Source: Bacteroidales bacterium
Lineage (GTDB): Bacteria > Bacteroidota > Bacteroidia > Bacteroidales > F082
Length of the DNA stretch: 54,954 nt
Direction: 5' to 3'
Assembly: GCA_016936355.1 (NCBI GenBank)
Contig: JAFGYB010000044.1
Location: 1 to 54,954, forward strand
The notes beneath the pieces are model-generated. The model worked only from the letters and a program-made list of their open reading frames with translations. It was not told the DNA's origin and searched no databases. Shown here piece by piece: positions 35,029 to 44,414 of the stretch. The stretch's first letter is position 1, and every line of letters begins with the position of its first letter. The translations under genes were made by a program, and so were the position numbers.

Positions 35029-35053
35029 TTTTTTGCGGTTTAGAATTTTCGTG

Positions 35054-35061
35054 CAAAAGTA
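35054..35061 (-). promoter_or_regulatory. -7 element (TACTTTTG on minus) for ahcY
   Basis: CAAAAGTA on the plus strand, 26 bases before the ahcY ATG. It is identical in sequence to the divergent metH -7 box at 35135. Confidence 0.55.
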
Positions 35062-35134
35062 AAAAATTTTGTGTCTTGAAAATCGTATGAACATTAAGAA
35101 ATTACAAATTAGTGAATTATAAAAAGATTTTTTC

Positions 35135-35142
35135 TACTTTTG
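35135..35142 (+). promoter_or_regulatory. -7 element TACTTTTG for the metH leader
   Basis: TAnnTTTG match placing the transcript start about 30 bases before the SAM aptamer. No clear -33 TTTG at the expected distance. Confidence 0.55.
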
Positions 35143-35180
35143 TTTCATATTTCAAATCCTTCCTTTGGGTAAGGCATTTT

Positions 35181-35289
35181 GATTTATGAAGAAGGGTGGA
35201 GAGATTAGGCTCTGCGAAGCCCTGGCAACCTCCTGAAAAGAAAAGGTGCCAATACCTAACCCGCTTGTATGAGTGGGAAATAATAAATT
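35181..35289 (+). promoter_or_regulatory. SAM riboswitch (SAM-I type) upstream of metH
   Basis: S-box-like aptamer. P1 pairs GATTTAT (35181-35187) with ATAAATT (35283-35289). Core elements in order: GGTGGAGAGA (35194 on), GAAGCCCTGGCAACC (about 35216-35230), AAGGTGCCAATACC (about 35243-35256), then a P4 hairpin CCCGCTTGTATGAGTGGG. SAM binding should lower metH-metF expression. About 105 bases separate it from the metH start and no strong T-run follows P1, so control at translation or by a weak terminator is possible. Confidence 0.88.
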
Positions 35290-35413
35290 AAAACGCGTAA
35301 AATGAAACATTTCAGCTTCTTTTTCTGTTTATAGTTTTCCTTATCAGGAAATTCTTTTTTCCGGAGTAATCAATTTCGGGAACAGGGAAAATATGCGATT
35401 AAAACTAGGTAAA

Positions 35414-38400
35414 ATGAAACCAAACATAAAAGACGAGTTAAAGAAACGGGTGCTGGTACTGGACGGAGCCATGGGAACCATGATTCAGCAGTATCATCTG
35501 AAAGAAGAAGATTACCGGGGGGAGCAGTTTAAGTCATCTGCCAAGCTGTTGCAAGGCAACAATGACTTACTGAATCTCACTCAACCCCATATTATTCAGT
35601 CCATTCATAAAGAATATCTGGACGCCGGTGCAGACATTATCGAAACCAATACGTTCAATGGAACCCGAATTTCACAAAGCGATTACGGACTGGAAGAACA
35701 TGTTTACGAGATCAATAAAGCGGCAGCCCGGATTGCCCGCTCTGCTGCTGATGAATTCACTGCTGCCCATCCGGATAAACCACGATTTGTGGCCGGTGCC
35801 ATGGGTCCTACCAACAAAACGGCTTCCATGTCACCCGAAGTTAATGATCCTGGATACCGCAATGTGACTTTTGATCAGCTGGCCGAAAATTATTACGAAC
35901 AGGCCTCTGCTTTGCTGGAAGGCGGTGCCGATATTCTGTTGGTGGAAACCATTTTCGATACACTGAATGCCAAAGCAGCTTTGTTTGCCATCAACCGGAT
36001 TGCAGAAGAAAGAAAACAGGAAGGTCTGCCAATACCAAAAATCCCGGTGATGGTTTCCGGAACCATTACCGATGCCAGCGGAAGAACGTTGTCGGGACAA
36101 ACGCTGGAAGCCTTTTTCACCTCAGTGAAACACATCGATTTACTGAGTGTGGGGCTGAACTGTTCGTTGGGAGCCGAACAAATACGGCCCTATCTGGAGG
36201 AACTTTCCCGCATTGCTCCCTATCCGGTGAGTGTATATCCCAATGCCGGTTTGCCCAATCAGTTTGGCGAATACGACGAAAGCCCGCATAAGATGGGGGG
36301 ACATATCAAAGATTTTCTGGACCACCGTTTTGCCAATATTGTGGGTGGTTGCTGTGGTACCACCCCAGACCACATCCGGGAAATTGCCCGTCTGGCGGAA
36401 CAGTCACAAAGCCGGGAAGTGCCGGTAAAATCACACGTGACAGAGTTGAGCGGTCTGGAACCGGTGATTGTTTCCAAAGAAAAGAATTTTGTGAATATCG
36501 GAGAACGAACCAACGTCAGCGGATCCCGGCGGTTTGCCCGGTTGATCCGTGAAGAGAAATACGAAGAAGCACTTTCTGTCGCCCGCGATCAGGTGGAAAA
36601 CGGAGCTCAGGTGCTGGACGTAAGTATGGACGACGGGATGCTGGATGCACAAAAGGAAATGGTGACGTTTCTGAACCTACTGGCTTCCGATCCGGATATT
36701 GCCCGGTTGCCCATTATGATTGATTCTTCCAAATGGGAAGTCATTGAAGCCGGGCTGAAATGCATTCAGGGAAAAGGCATTGTCAATTCCATTAGTTTGA
36801 AGAATGGAGAAGCAGAATTTCTCGAACAGGCCGGTAAAATTATGGCTTATGGTGCCGCTGTGGTGGTAATGGCTTTCGATGAAGAGGGCCAGGCCAGTAC
36901 TTTTGAACGACGCATCGAAATCTGTCAAAGGGCTTATGATTTATTGACAGAAAAGCTGGGTTTCCCACCCGAAGATATTATTTTCGATCCGAATGTACTG
37001 GCCATTGGTACCGGCATGGACGAACACAACAACTATGCTGTAGACTATATTAAGGCCACCAAATGGATCAAGGAAAACTTGCCTTTTGCCAAGGTGAGTG
37101 GCGGGGTCAGTAATTTGTCGTTTTCGTTCCGGGGTAATAATGCCGTGCGCGAAGCGATGAATTCCGTGTTTCTGTTTCACGCCATCAAAGCAGGCATGGA
37201 CATGGGTATTGTGAATCCCGGCATGTTGCAGATCTATGATGAAATTCCTGCCGATCTGCGTCAGCTGGTGGAAGATGTGGTGCTGAACCGGAGAAAAGAT
37301 GCCACCGAGCGGCTGCTTTTGTTTGCCGATAAAATCAAAGACAAGGAAAACAAGAAAGTCGAAAAAGAAGACGTCTGGCGGAAAGAACCTGTGGCTAAAA
37401 GGCTGAGTCATGCGCTGGTAAAAGGAATCACCGATTACATTGAACAGGATGTGGAAGAAGCCCGTCTGCAATATCCCCGTGCCCTGGATGTAATCGAACA
37501 ACCGTTGATGGACGGGATGAACATCGTGGGGGATTTGTTTGGTGACGGAAAGATGTTTTTGCCCCAGGTGGTAAAAAGTGCCCGCGTCATGAAAAAAGCC
37601 GTCGCATATTTATTGCCTTACATCGAAGCCGAAAAATCAGAAGGCATGAATAATGCCGGAAAAATTGTACTGGCGACGGTGAAAGGTGATGTACACGACA
37701 TCGGCAAAAATATTGTAGGGGTAGTTCTTTCGTGTAACAATTACGAAATAATCGACCTGGGTGTCATGGTTCCCACCGAAAAAATACTGGAAACAGCAGA
37801 AAAAGAAAAAGCGGATGTGATTGGTCTCAGCGGTTTGATCACTCCCTCTCTGGAAGAAATGGTACACGTAGCTTCGGAAATGAAGCGGAAGAACATCAAA
37901 CTCCCCCTGTTGATCGGTGGAGCCACCACTTCTGCCATTCATACGGCTGTGAAGATTGCCCCGGTGTACGATCAGCCCGTAATCCATGTACGGGATGCCT
38001 CTAAAGTCACAGGAGTGCTGAGTAAATTATTGTCAGCTACTCAAAAAGAGGCTTATCTGAAAGAGGTGGAAGCAACCTATGAGAAATTGCGTGTTGATCA
38101 TGTCGGTCGCCAGAAAAAGAAGAAATACATCAGTCTGGAAGAAGCCAGGAAAAATAAATTTCAGGCCAACTGGAAGGAAACATCCATTGCAAAACCTTCA
38201 TTTATAGGGAATAAATATTTTGAAGATTATCCATTGGAAAAGCTGAGGGATTATATTGACTGGACGTTTTTCTTTCATGCCTGGAAACTGAATGGAAAAT
38301 ACCCGGCTATTTTTGAAGATCCTGTAAAAGGAGAAGAAGCCCAAAAACTGTTTCAGGATGCCCAGGATATGCTGGATCAAATCATTTCGGAGAAATGGCT

Positions 38401-39097
38401 CACGGCAAAAGGGGTAGCGGGATTATATCCGGCCAATGCTGTAGGCGACAGTGTGGAAATTTATTCCGAAAAGGGAGAGAAAATAGACACGTACCATTTT
38501 TTGCGCAATCAGGAAGAAAAAGAAAAGAATTATCCCAACCTGTGTTTGTCTGACTTTATTGCTCCGGCTGAAACGGGTATATCCGATTATCTGGGTTTCT
38601 TTGCCGTTACCACCGGTTTGGGTATTGAAGAACGCATCAAAGCGTTTGAGGCAGATCACGATGACTATTCAGCCATTATGTTAAAAGTGCTGGCCGATCG
38701 ACTGGCTGAGGCTTTTGCTGAGCATATACATGAACGCATCCGGAAAGAATTCTGGGCCTATGCCCCTGATGAAACCTTGTCAACTTCCGAATTGTTGAAG
38801 GAACAATACCGTGGCATCCGTCCTGCAGCCGGTTACCCGGCCTGCCCCGAACATTCCGAAAAGGAAAAAATGTTTGAACTGTTACAAGCGACAAAATATG
38901 CAGACATCAGTTTGACAGAAAATTACGCCATGTATCCGGCGGCCTCAGTAAGTGCTTATGTACTGGCTCACCCCGATGCACAGTATTTTAATGTGGGGAA
39001 TATTTTGCCCGATCAGGTGAAGGATTATGCCGAGCGGAAAAAGCTGACCGAAGAAAAGGTAAAACAATTATTGAACAGAAATTTGGCAGAGGATTAA
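35414..39097 (+). CDS. metH: cobalamin-dependent methionine synthase
   Basis: Transfers the methyl group of 5-methyl-THF via methylcobalamin to homocysteine. 1227 aa from ATG 35414 (MKPNIKDEL); an earlier in-frame ATG at 35393 is possible. All four modules are present. Homocysteine domain: [10 protein letters not shown], with zinc Cys in GLNCSLG (about 247) and [11 protein letters not shown] (about 310). Pterin domain: [27 protein letters not shown]-type motifs. B12 domain: [16 protein letters not shown] (about 757), with the His that replaces the cobalt ligand. C-terminal SAM-dependent reactivation domain: [19 protein letters not shown] (about 1132). Full length. Under a SAM riboswitch, and co-transcribed with metF 29 bases downstream. 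Confidence 0.97.
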   Translation: MKPNIKDELKKRVLVLDGAMGTMIQQYHLKEEDYRGEQFKSSAKLLQGNNDLLNLTQPHIIQSIHKEYLDAGADIIETNTFNGTRISQSDYGLEEHVYEINKAAARIARSAADEFTAAHPDKPRFVAGAMGPTNKTASMSPEVNDPGYRNVTFDQLAENYYEQASALLEGGADILLVETIFDTLNAKAALFAINRIAEERKQEGLPIPKIPVMVSGTITDASGRTLSGQTLEAFFTSVKHIDLLSVGLNCSLGAEQIRPYLEELSRIAPYPVSVYPNAGLPNQFGEYDESPHKMGGHIKDFLDHRFANIVGGCCGTTPDHIREIARLAEQSQSREVPVKSHVTELSGLEPVIVSKEKNFVNIGERTNVSGSRRFARLIREEKYEEALSVARDQVENGAQVLDVSMDDGMLDAQKEMVTFLNLLASDPDIARLPIMIDSSKWEVIEAGLKCIQGKGIVNSISLKNGEAEFLEQAGKIMAYGAAVVVMAFDEEGQASTFERRIEICQRAYDLLTEKLGFPPEDIIFDPNVLAIGTGMDEHNNYAVDYIKATKWIKENLPFAKVSGGVSNLSFSFRGNNAVREAMNSVFLFHAIKAGMDMGIVNPGMLQIYDEIPADLRQLVEDVVLNRRKDATERLLLFADKIKDKENKKVEKEDVWRKEPVAKRLSHALVKGITDYIEQDVEEARLQYPRALDVIEQPLMDGMNIVGDLFGDGKMFLPQVVKSARVMKKAVAYLLPYIEAEKSEGMNNAGKIVLATVKGDVHDIGKNIVGVVLSCNNYEIIDLGVMVPTEKILETAEKEKADVIGLSGLITPSLEEMVHVASEMKRKNIKLPLLIGGATTSAIHTAVKIAPVYDQPVIHVRDASKVTGVLSKLLSATQKEAYLKEVEATYEKLRVDHVGRQKKKKYISLEEARKNKFQANWKETSIAKPSFIGNKYFEDYPLEKLRDYIDWTFFFHAWKLNGKYPAIFEDPVKGEEAQKLFQDAQDMLDQIISEKWLTAKGVAGLYPANAVGDSVEIYSEKGEKIDTYHFLRNQEEKEKNYPNLCLSDFIAPAETGISDYLGFFAVTTGLGIEERIKAFEADHDDYSAIMLKVLADRLAEAFAEHIHERIRKEFWAYAPDETLSTSELLKEQYRGIRPAAGYPACPEHSEKEKMFELLQATKYADISLTENYAMYPAASVSAYVLAHPDAQYFNVGNILPDQVKDYAERKKLTEEKVKQLLNRNLAED

Positions 39098-39126
39098 GCT
39101 GCTGCTGAAAATTTATCAAACTGAAT

Positions 39127-40089
39127 ATGAGAGACATAAAAGTAACGGAATATATTGAGAAAGCAGAGAAAACCCTGTTTTCATTCGAACTGTTGCCTCC
39201 TTTGAAAGGCCAGAATTTTGAATCCATTCAGCAGACCATCGATCCGCTGTTGGAATTCGACCCGGCTTTCATCAACATTACTTACCATCAGGAAGAAGTG
39301 GTTTATGAAAACCTTTCCAACGGTTTGATCAGGAAAAATACGGTTCGTAAACGTCCCGGAACGGTAGGGATTTCAGCAGCCATCAAATTCCGATACGGTA
39401 TACCGGTGGTGCCGCACATTATTTGTGGCGGATTTACACGTGAGGAAACTGAAAATGCATTGATTGATCTGAATTTTCTCGGAGTAAAAAATTTGCTGGT
39501 TGTACGCGGTGATCCGCAACCCGGACAAAAGAATTTTGTTCCTGAGAAGGAAGGAAACAGCCACTCACTGGAGCTGGTGGAACAAATTAACCGGCTCAAT
39601 GCCGGTCATTATCTGGACGGGGGGTTGAAAAACACCGCCTCCACCGATTTTTGTATTGGGGTGGCCGGTTATCCCGAAAAGCACATGGAGTCGCCCAATA
39701 TGGAAAGCGATTTGCACTTTCTGAAAAAGAAAGTGGAAGCCGGTGCTTCTTATATTGTTACGCAAATGTTTTATGATAATCAAAAGTATTTTGAGTTTGT
39801 CAAAACCTGTCGTGCCAAGGGAATCAACGTACCCATTATACCGGGGCTTAAACCCATTACCTCTATGAACCAGCTGATTTCTATTCCAAAAACGTTCAAT
39901 GTTGATCTGCCGGAAGAACTGGTAAAAGAAGTGTTGAAATGCAAAGACAAAGATGAAATCAGACAAGTGGGGGTAGAATGGTCTATTCAACAATCGAAGG
40001 AATTGCTGAACTTCGGGGTTCCGGTTCTTCACTTTTATACCATGGGCAAAGCCGACAACATTCAGAAAATTGCCTCCGCTGTTTTTTGA
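39127..40089 (+). CDS. metF: methylenetetrahydrofolate reductase
   Basis: Flavoenzyme reducing 5,10-methylene-THF to 5-methyl-THF, the methyl donor for the MetH encoded just upstream. 320 aa, a TIM barrel with the N-terminal FSFELLPPLKGQNFESI (catalytic Glu, about 18-34), NITYHQEE (about 56-63), GISAAIKFRYGIPVVPHIICGGFTREETENALIDL, NLLVVRGDP (FAD region, about 120-128), CIGVAGYPEKHMES and SYIVTQMFYDNQKYFEFV. Length fits bacterial MetF. It shares the metH transcript (29-base gap) and therefore the SAM riboswitch. Confidence 0.96.
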   Translation: MRDIKVTEYIEKAEKTLFSFELLPPLKGQNFESIQQTIDPLLEFDPAFINITYHQEEVVYENLSNGLIRKNTVRKRPGTVGISAAIKFRYGIPVVPHIICGGFTREETENALIDLNFLGVKNLLVVRGDPQPGQKNFVPEKEGNSHSLELVEQINRLNAGHYLDGGLKNTASTDFCIGVAGYPEKHMESPNMESDLHFLKKKVEAGASYIVTQMFYDNQKYFEFVKTCRAKGINVPIIPGLKPITSMNQLISIPKTFNVDLPEELVKEVLKCKDKDEIRQVGVEWSIQQSKELLNFGVPVLHFYTMGKADNIQKIASAVF

Positions 40090-40203
40090 TTTTCTGTTAA
40101 AAAACGTCAAAGCAGCCTGTTAAAAACTGTTAATCCAGCATCAATCCATGGTTTTTTGATTTCCTTTGCCTTTCGCAAATCAAACTTAGGTAAGGATATC
40201 TCA

Positions 40204-41160
40204 ATGGATCGAAAGCCGGCATATTTATTCTTGACATTTATTCTTGTGTTCCTGCTTACGGGGCTTACGTCGTGTAATTCAGGTCAGGATAAAGCGGTTC
40301 ATTCCACCTCTGAAATCAAGTTCAGGAAACCTGATTCTTTGTACATGTCCAAACACGTTTTGGCGAACAAGGTTCAGGCCGAGGCGCAACAGGAAATAAA
40401 AAAACAACAGGAGCGGTTTGTGAAAGAAGCGCTGGACTGCATCACGGAAACCAACGAAACATTGAAAGCACTGGCATCAGGAAAAATGAAGGAAGCCCAA
40501 AAGCAACTGCACCTGGCATTGGTTCATGCCACACAAACCATGAAGAAACATCCTAATGTTTACTATGTTCCCGTCAACATTTCGGTGAGTAGCAACGATT
40601 TTGTAAAAAACAGGCAGCAAGCAGATCAGTTAGTGACCGAAACCAAAAAAGCACTGGCGGGAGGTAGTTATCAAAACGCATCTTCGTTGCTGAATAAGCT
40701 GAAAAGCGAAATTGACATAACCACAATCAACATGTTGTTCAGCAACTACCCTCGTGGCTTGGCCAAAGCCGATTCACTACTGAATGTAGATAAAACAAAC
40801 GATGCAGAAAATATTCTGTACGGTTTGTTGAATTCATTACAAATAACACAGGTTGTATTGCCGTTGCCGGTATTGCGTGCCCAGGCATTGATAGCCCAGG
40901 CCAAAGAGGTTGACAACCAAAATCATGCCGAAACAAAAGTGGATAACCTGCTGGAAAATGCAAACTATCAACTATTGCTGGCGAAAACTATGGGATACGG
41001 AAGCTTCGACACTGAATACACTGATTTGTCGAAACAAATAAAGAGTCTGGAACAGGGTGTTCAGTCAGGAACCGCTGGTCCGGAAGATTTTTCAGGCCTC
41101 TTCAGCAAAGTTGAACAGTTCAAATCCAGATTATTCGACCAAAGTCATAACATACGATAA
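40204..41160 (+). CDS. YfdX family lipoprotein
   Basis: 318 aa from the ATG at 40204; the frame opens earlier at 40156 without a signal. Signal peptide with lipobox LTSC (Cys about residue 24). The helical mature part has the YfdX pattern: VKEALDCITETNETLKALASGKMKEAQKQLHLAL, then VPVNISVSSNDFVKNRQQADQLVTETKKAL, ITTINMLFSNYPRGLAKADSLL, LPLPVLRAQALIAQAKEV, AKTMGYGSFDTEYTDLSKQIKSL. YfdX proteins are linked to acid, antibiotic and stress responses in enterobacteria; the mechanism is unclear. A terminator hairpin lies 25 bases downstream, and no obvious promoter is seen, so it may partly follow metF. Confidence 0.8.
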   Translation: MDRKPAYLFLTFILVFLLTGLTSCNSGQDKAVHSTSEIKFRKPDSLYMSKHVLANKVQAEAQQEIKKQQERFVKEALDCITETNETLKALASGKMKEAQKQLHLALVHATQTMKKHPNVYYVPVNISVSSNDFVKNRQQADQLVTETKKALAGGSYQNASSLLNKLKSEIDITTINMLFSNYPRGLAKADSLLNVDKTNDAENILYGLLNSLQITQVVLPLPVLRAQALIAQAKEVDNQNHAETKVDNLLENANYQLLLAKTMGYGSFDTEYTDLSKQIKSLEQGVQSGTAGPEDFSGLFSKVEQFKSRLFDQSHNIR

Positions 41161-41184
41161 AGATGTAATATGTGTTCGTTTTTT

Positions 41185-41222
41185 TCCCGGAAGTTGTTTT
41201 ATTACAGACTTCCGGGATTTTT
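41185..41222 (+). terminator. intrinsic terminator after the YfdX-like gene
   Basis: TCCCGGAAGT/ACTTCCGGGA arms around 13 bases, followed by TTTTTA. Confidence 0.85.
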
Positions 41223-41245
41223 ATTTATTATGAATCCTTTTTTCC

Positions 41246-41253
41246 TATTTTTG
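41246..41253 (+). promoter_or_regulatory. -7 element TATTTTTG for GGGPS
   Basis: TAnnTTTG match 51 bases before the GGGPS ATG, just after the preceding terminator. Confidence 0.5.
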
Positions 41254-41303
41254 TTCATTATCAGCAGATGCTGTTTTCACTAAAGGATATTTAAGAGAGA
41301 CAA

Positions 41304-42038
41304 ATGAAAGTCGTTGACCAATTTTTTAAACCCCACAAACAACTGGCCGTGCTTATTGACCCGGACAAGTTGAATGATGAACAGGTTGAGAACATAGCAA
41401 AGAATGCGCAGAAATCGGGAGTAAATTTTTTGTTTGTCGGGGGCAGCTTGTTAACCAACGACACCCTCTATCGGTGCATCCGGATCCTGAAAGAAAACAG
41501 TGAAATCCCGGTCATTCTTTTCCCCGGAAATACCTATCAGATCAGTCGCAACGCCGATGCCATGTTGTTTTTGTCTCTGATCTCAGGACGGAATCCGGAT
41601 ATGCTGATCGGGATGCATGTCATCTCGGCTCCTTATATTAAACTGAGCGGTATTGAAACCATCCCCACGGGTTATATGCTGATCGACAGCGGGAATCCAA
41701 CGTCTGTGACGTATATGAGCCATTCGTTTCCTATTCCTCACGATAAGAAAGACATTGCTGCCTGTACGGCCATGGCGGGCGAAATGCTGGGGTTACGCCT
41801 GATCTTTATGGATGCGGGTAGTGGAGCACAGATCACCATTTCTGAAGAAATGATCCGGTTTGTGAAAGGAAGCATTGAAATACCTTTGGTGATCGGCGGA
41901 GGAATTCGCACACCGGAAATTGCCCAAAACCTGCTCGATGCGGGTGCCGACACGCTGGTAGTTGGCAACCATTTTGAAACCAATCCGGAAGAAATCTTCC
42001 AGTTTATGGATGTGGTAAGCAACTACAACGCCAAATAA
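41304..42038 (+). CDS. geranylgeranylglyceryl phosphate synthase family protein
   Basis: 244-aa TIM-barrel prenyltransferase of the GGGPS/PcrB family, which in archaea joins geranylgeranyl diphosphate to glycerol-1-phosphate as the first step to ether lipids. Motifs: LAVLIDPDKL (about 14-23), FVGGSLL (about 39-45), PVILFPGNTYQISRNADAMLFLSLISGRNP (about 70-100), GYMLIDSG, FMDAGSGAQ and the phosphate-binding PLVIGGGIRTPEIAQNLLDAGADTLVVGN (about 193-221). Bacteroidota homologues form a separate bacterial subgroup with shown or likely GGGPS activity but no archaeal membrane; the product's fate is unknown. Single gene with its own promoter. Confidence 0.9.
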   Translation: MKVVDQFFKPHKQLAVLIDPDKLNDEQVENIAKNAQKSGVNFLFVGGSLLTNDTLYRCIRILKENSEIPVILFPGNTYQISRNADAMLFLSLISGRNPDMLIGMHVISAPYIKLSGIETIPTGYMLIDSGNPTSVTYMSHSFPIPHDKKDIAACTAMAGEMLGLRLIFMDAGSGAQITISEEMIRFVKGSIEIPLVIGGGIRTPEIAQNLLDAGADTLVVGNHFETNPEEIFQFMDVVSNYNAK

Positions 42039-42044
42039 CTTTTC

Positions 42045-43280
42045 CTATACCAGTTCCAGTCGTAACAGGTTCAGAGCCGCCAGGGCCGCACGACGAATAT
42101 TTCGGTCGCGTTGCGGTCCAAAATGGAATTTTTTTGCTTTTACTTCACCTTCACAAGCCACGGCAATCCAGGTGGTTCCCACCGGTTTTTCTTCGGTGCC
42201 ACCATCGGGACCGGCAATTCCGGATACGGCTATTCCAAAGTCTGTTTGCAGGCGTTCCCGTACATGAGCAGCCATTTGTTCCACTACTTCCCGGCTCACA
42301 GCACCGTGTTCTTCCAGTGTTTCTGGTAACACCCCCAGCTGATCCATTTTAACTTCATTGGCATAGGAAACGATGCCTCCTTTGAAATATGCCGAGCTGC
42401 CGGCAATGCTGGTAATCAGATGCGAAATATACCCACCGGTACAGCTTTCGGCTGTAGCCACTGTTTTTCCATTTTCTTTCAGCAGTTTACCCACCACTTC
42501 TTCCAGTGCGCAATCACAATAGCCAAAAATGGCTTTCGGAATATACTGTTCCAAACCCCGTAAAAGTTGGTCCAGCTCCGTTTCCAACGCTTTCTTGTCA
42601 GTTCCCTTGGCAGAAAGCCGCAACCGGACAATTCCGGGTTGGGGCAAATAAGCCAGTTTTACGTGGGCCGGCAGGTTGTCTTCCCATTCCTTTATTTTTT
42701 CCGCCAGAAAGGATTCCCCCATTCCGGTTGTCATTACGGTTTTGTGGACAATGGCATCCAGATGAAAATGTTTCTGCAGGCGCGGAATGACTTCTTCGGA
42801 AGTCAGTGTTTTCATCTCCAGCGGAACACCGGGCATGGAAACAATCACCTTTCCCTCCTGTTCAAACCACATCCCCGGTGCCGTTCCGGTGCGATTCACA
42901 AGTGGTGTACACTTTTCGGGAACCATGGCCTGTTGCCGGTTTACTTCCGTTACTTCAAAATTCAGACCGGAAAATATCCTTTTTACATTCTCCAGACTGG
43001 GTTCGTGAAAAACCATGGTGGAGTCGAAATATTCAGCCAGTGTTTTCTTGGTGATGTCGTCCTTGGTGGGACCAAGCCCTCCGGAAATCAAAATGATGTC
43101 GACTCTTTCCTTCGCCTGATCCAGTGCTTTTCTTATATCGGAAGCATCATCCGCGATGCTGGTAATTTGTTTTACCTGAATCCCGGCCTTGTTCAGTTCA
43201 GCTCCCATCCAGGAAGCATTGGTATTCACCACCTGACCAATCAATAATTCGTCGCCAATATTAATGATTTCTGCTGTCAT
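42045..43280 (-). CDS. cinA: CinA family nicotinamide-nucleotide amidohydrolase
   Basis: 411 aa with two domains. N-terminal MoCF/COG1058 domain (about 1-170): AEIINIGDELLIGQVVNTNASWMG and ISGGLGPTKDDITKKTLAEYF, an ADP-ribose pyrophosphatase-type module. C-terminal CinA domain (about 255-411): TVATAESCTGGYISHLITSIAGSSAYFKGGIVSYANEVK, with the catalytic Ser in AESCTGG, and FGIAVSGIAGPDGGTEEKPVGTTW. It converts NMN to nicotinic acid mononucleotide in NAD salvage. Full length. Its promoter overlaps that of the divergent nucleoside phosphorylase gene. Confidence 0.94.
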   Translation of the reverse strand: MTAEIINIGDELLIGQVVNTNASWMGAELNKAGIQVKQITSIADDASDIRKALDQAKERVDIILISGGLGPTKDDITKKTLAEYFDSTMVFHEPSLENVKRIFSGLNFEVTEVNRQQAMVPEKCTPLVNRTGTAPGMWFEQEGKVIVSMPGVPLEMKTLTSEEVIPRLQKHFHLDAIVHKTVMTTGMGESFLAEKIKEWEDNLPAHVKLAYLPQPGIVRLRLSAKGTDKKALETELDQLLRGLEQYIPKAIFGYCDCALEEVVGKLLKENGKTVATAESCTGGYISHLITSIAGSSAYFKGGIVSYANEVKMDQLGVLPETLEEHGAVSREVVEQMAAHVRERLQTDFGIAVSGIAGPDGGTEEKPVGTTWIAVACEGEVKAKKFHFGPQRDRNIRRAALAALNLLRLELV

Positions 43281-43293
43281 TTCTTTAATTTTT

Positions 43294-43309
43294 TAACTTT
43301 GCAAAGGTA
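43294..43309. promoter_or_regulatory. face-to-face -7 elements of cinA and nucleoside phosphorylase
   Basis: TAACTTTG (43294-43301, plus strand, for 43328-44203) abuts CAAAGGTA (43302-43309), which reads TACCTTTG on the minus strand for cinA. The two boxes form a near-perfect 16-base palindrome, so polymerase should occupy only one direction at a time. Confidence 0.6.
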
Positions 43310-43327
43310 TAGATTAATAAATGGATT

Positions 43328-44203
43328 ATGAAGACTAAAGATGCCGAATTGGTACTGAATACTGAAGGAAGTATTTATCATTTGAAATTGAATCCCGGTG
43401 ATGTAGCGGAAACTATTTTCCTGGTGGGTGATCCCGGAAGGGCTCATTTGATTTCCACCTACTTTGATGAAATCGAATTCTCCACCCAAAACAGAGAAAT
43501 AAACACATTCACAGGGTATTACAAAGGGAAAAGATTAACTGTAATGTCCACAGGGATGGGGACCGATAATATTGAAATTGTGGTGAATGAACTGGATGCC
43601 CTGTTCAATATCGATTTTGAAACCAAGATGCCCAAAGAGGACAAAACCATATTGAACCTGATCCGCATCGGTACTTCGGGTGCGCTGCAGGGTGATATCA
43701 GTGTGGTGGAATCGTACGTGGTTTCCGAGTACAGTATCGGTCTGGACGGCCTGGCGTATTTCTATAAAGACGGTCCGTATGTGATCGAAAAGGAAATGAC
43801 CGACGAATTCATCGGTTATATGAACTGGGACATCCATCTTCCCCGTCCTTACGGCATCAAAGGTTCAGAATATTTGCTGGAAAAGCTGGCTACCGGATGG
43901 ATTAAAGGCATTACTTTGACGGCTCCCGGATTCTATGCCCCTCAGGGCCGCGAACTGCGACTGGAAGTGCAGGACAAAACCATCATCGACCGGGCTCATC
44001 AATTTACATACGATGGGTTCCGGATCACCAATTTTGAAATGGAAACTTCAGCGTTGTATTCACTTTCGGCCATGCTGGGCCATAATGCCATGACCGTATG
44101 CGACATCATTGCCAACCGGGTGAACAATGAGTTCAATCCCAATTATAAGGAAAGCATGAAAAACCTGATCCACCAGATGCTGGAACGGGTGTTGGAACTG
44201 TAA
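43328..44203 (+). CDS. nucleoside phosphorylase (uridine/purine type)
   Basis: 291-aa PNP/UDP family enzyme splitting nucleosides with phosphate. Motifs: FLVGDPGRAHLIS phosphate site (about 31-43), VMSTGMGTDNIEIVVNEL (about 74-91), IRIGTSGALQGDISV (about 113-127), and the substrate loop FEMETSALYSLSAMLGH (about 236-252), with the Glu-Met-Glu that binds ribose. The first two thirds match bacterial uridine phosphorylase-like proteins of Bacteroidota; base preference cannot be fixed. The promoter overlaps the cinA promoter, and both products act in nucleotide or nucleoside salvage. Confidence 0.92.
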   Translation: MKTKDAELVLNTEGSIYHLKLNPGDVAETIFLVGDPGRAHLISTYFDEIEFSTQNREINTFTGYYKGKRLTVMSTGMGTDNIEIVVNELDALFNIDFETKMPKEDKTILNLIRIGTSGALQGDISVVESYVVSEYSIGLDGLAYFYKDGPYVIEKEMTDEFIGYMNWDIHLPRPYGIKGSEYLLEKLATGWIKGITLTAPGFYAPQGRELRLEVQDKTIIDRAHQFTYDGFRITNFEMETSALYSLSAMLGHNAMTVCDIIANRVNNEFNPNYKESMKNLIHQMLERVLEL

Positions 44204-44207
44204 TTTT

Positions 44208-44414
44208 TCAGGATAAAAGAGTGTACGCAATCAGCGCTCCGAAGAAGAGTACAATCAAAACATAAGAGTAAGGATTGCCAAAATTAAGTGTCCACCCATA
44301 GGCCGGAGCCCTTTTGGGAACCACCATCCGCTTGTCTTTTTTGTTTACATAGAAAACGCCTCTCCAGTTGTTGGGATTTGTGCTTTCAAGATCAGAATAC
44401 CGGTCGTTTTTCAT
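44208..44414 (-). CDS. DUF5808 small membrane protein
   Basis: 68 aa. The N-terminal half has the DUF5808 pattern: NNWRGVFYVNKKDKRMVVPKR (about 15-35) then GWTLNFGNPYSY (about 40-51). One C-terminal transmembrane helix follows (VLIVLFFGALIAYTLLS). The function is unknown; the domain is often found beside or fused to membrane proteins. It overlaps the stop region of the upstream alpha/beta hydrolase gene by four bases (44411-44414), so the two are co-translated. Confidence 0.8.
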   Translation of the reverse strand: MKNDRYSDLESTNPNNWRGVFYVNKKDKRMVVPKRAPAYGWTLNFGNPYSYVLIVLFFGALIAYTLLS

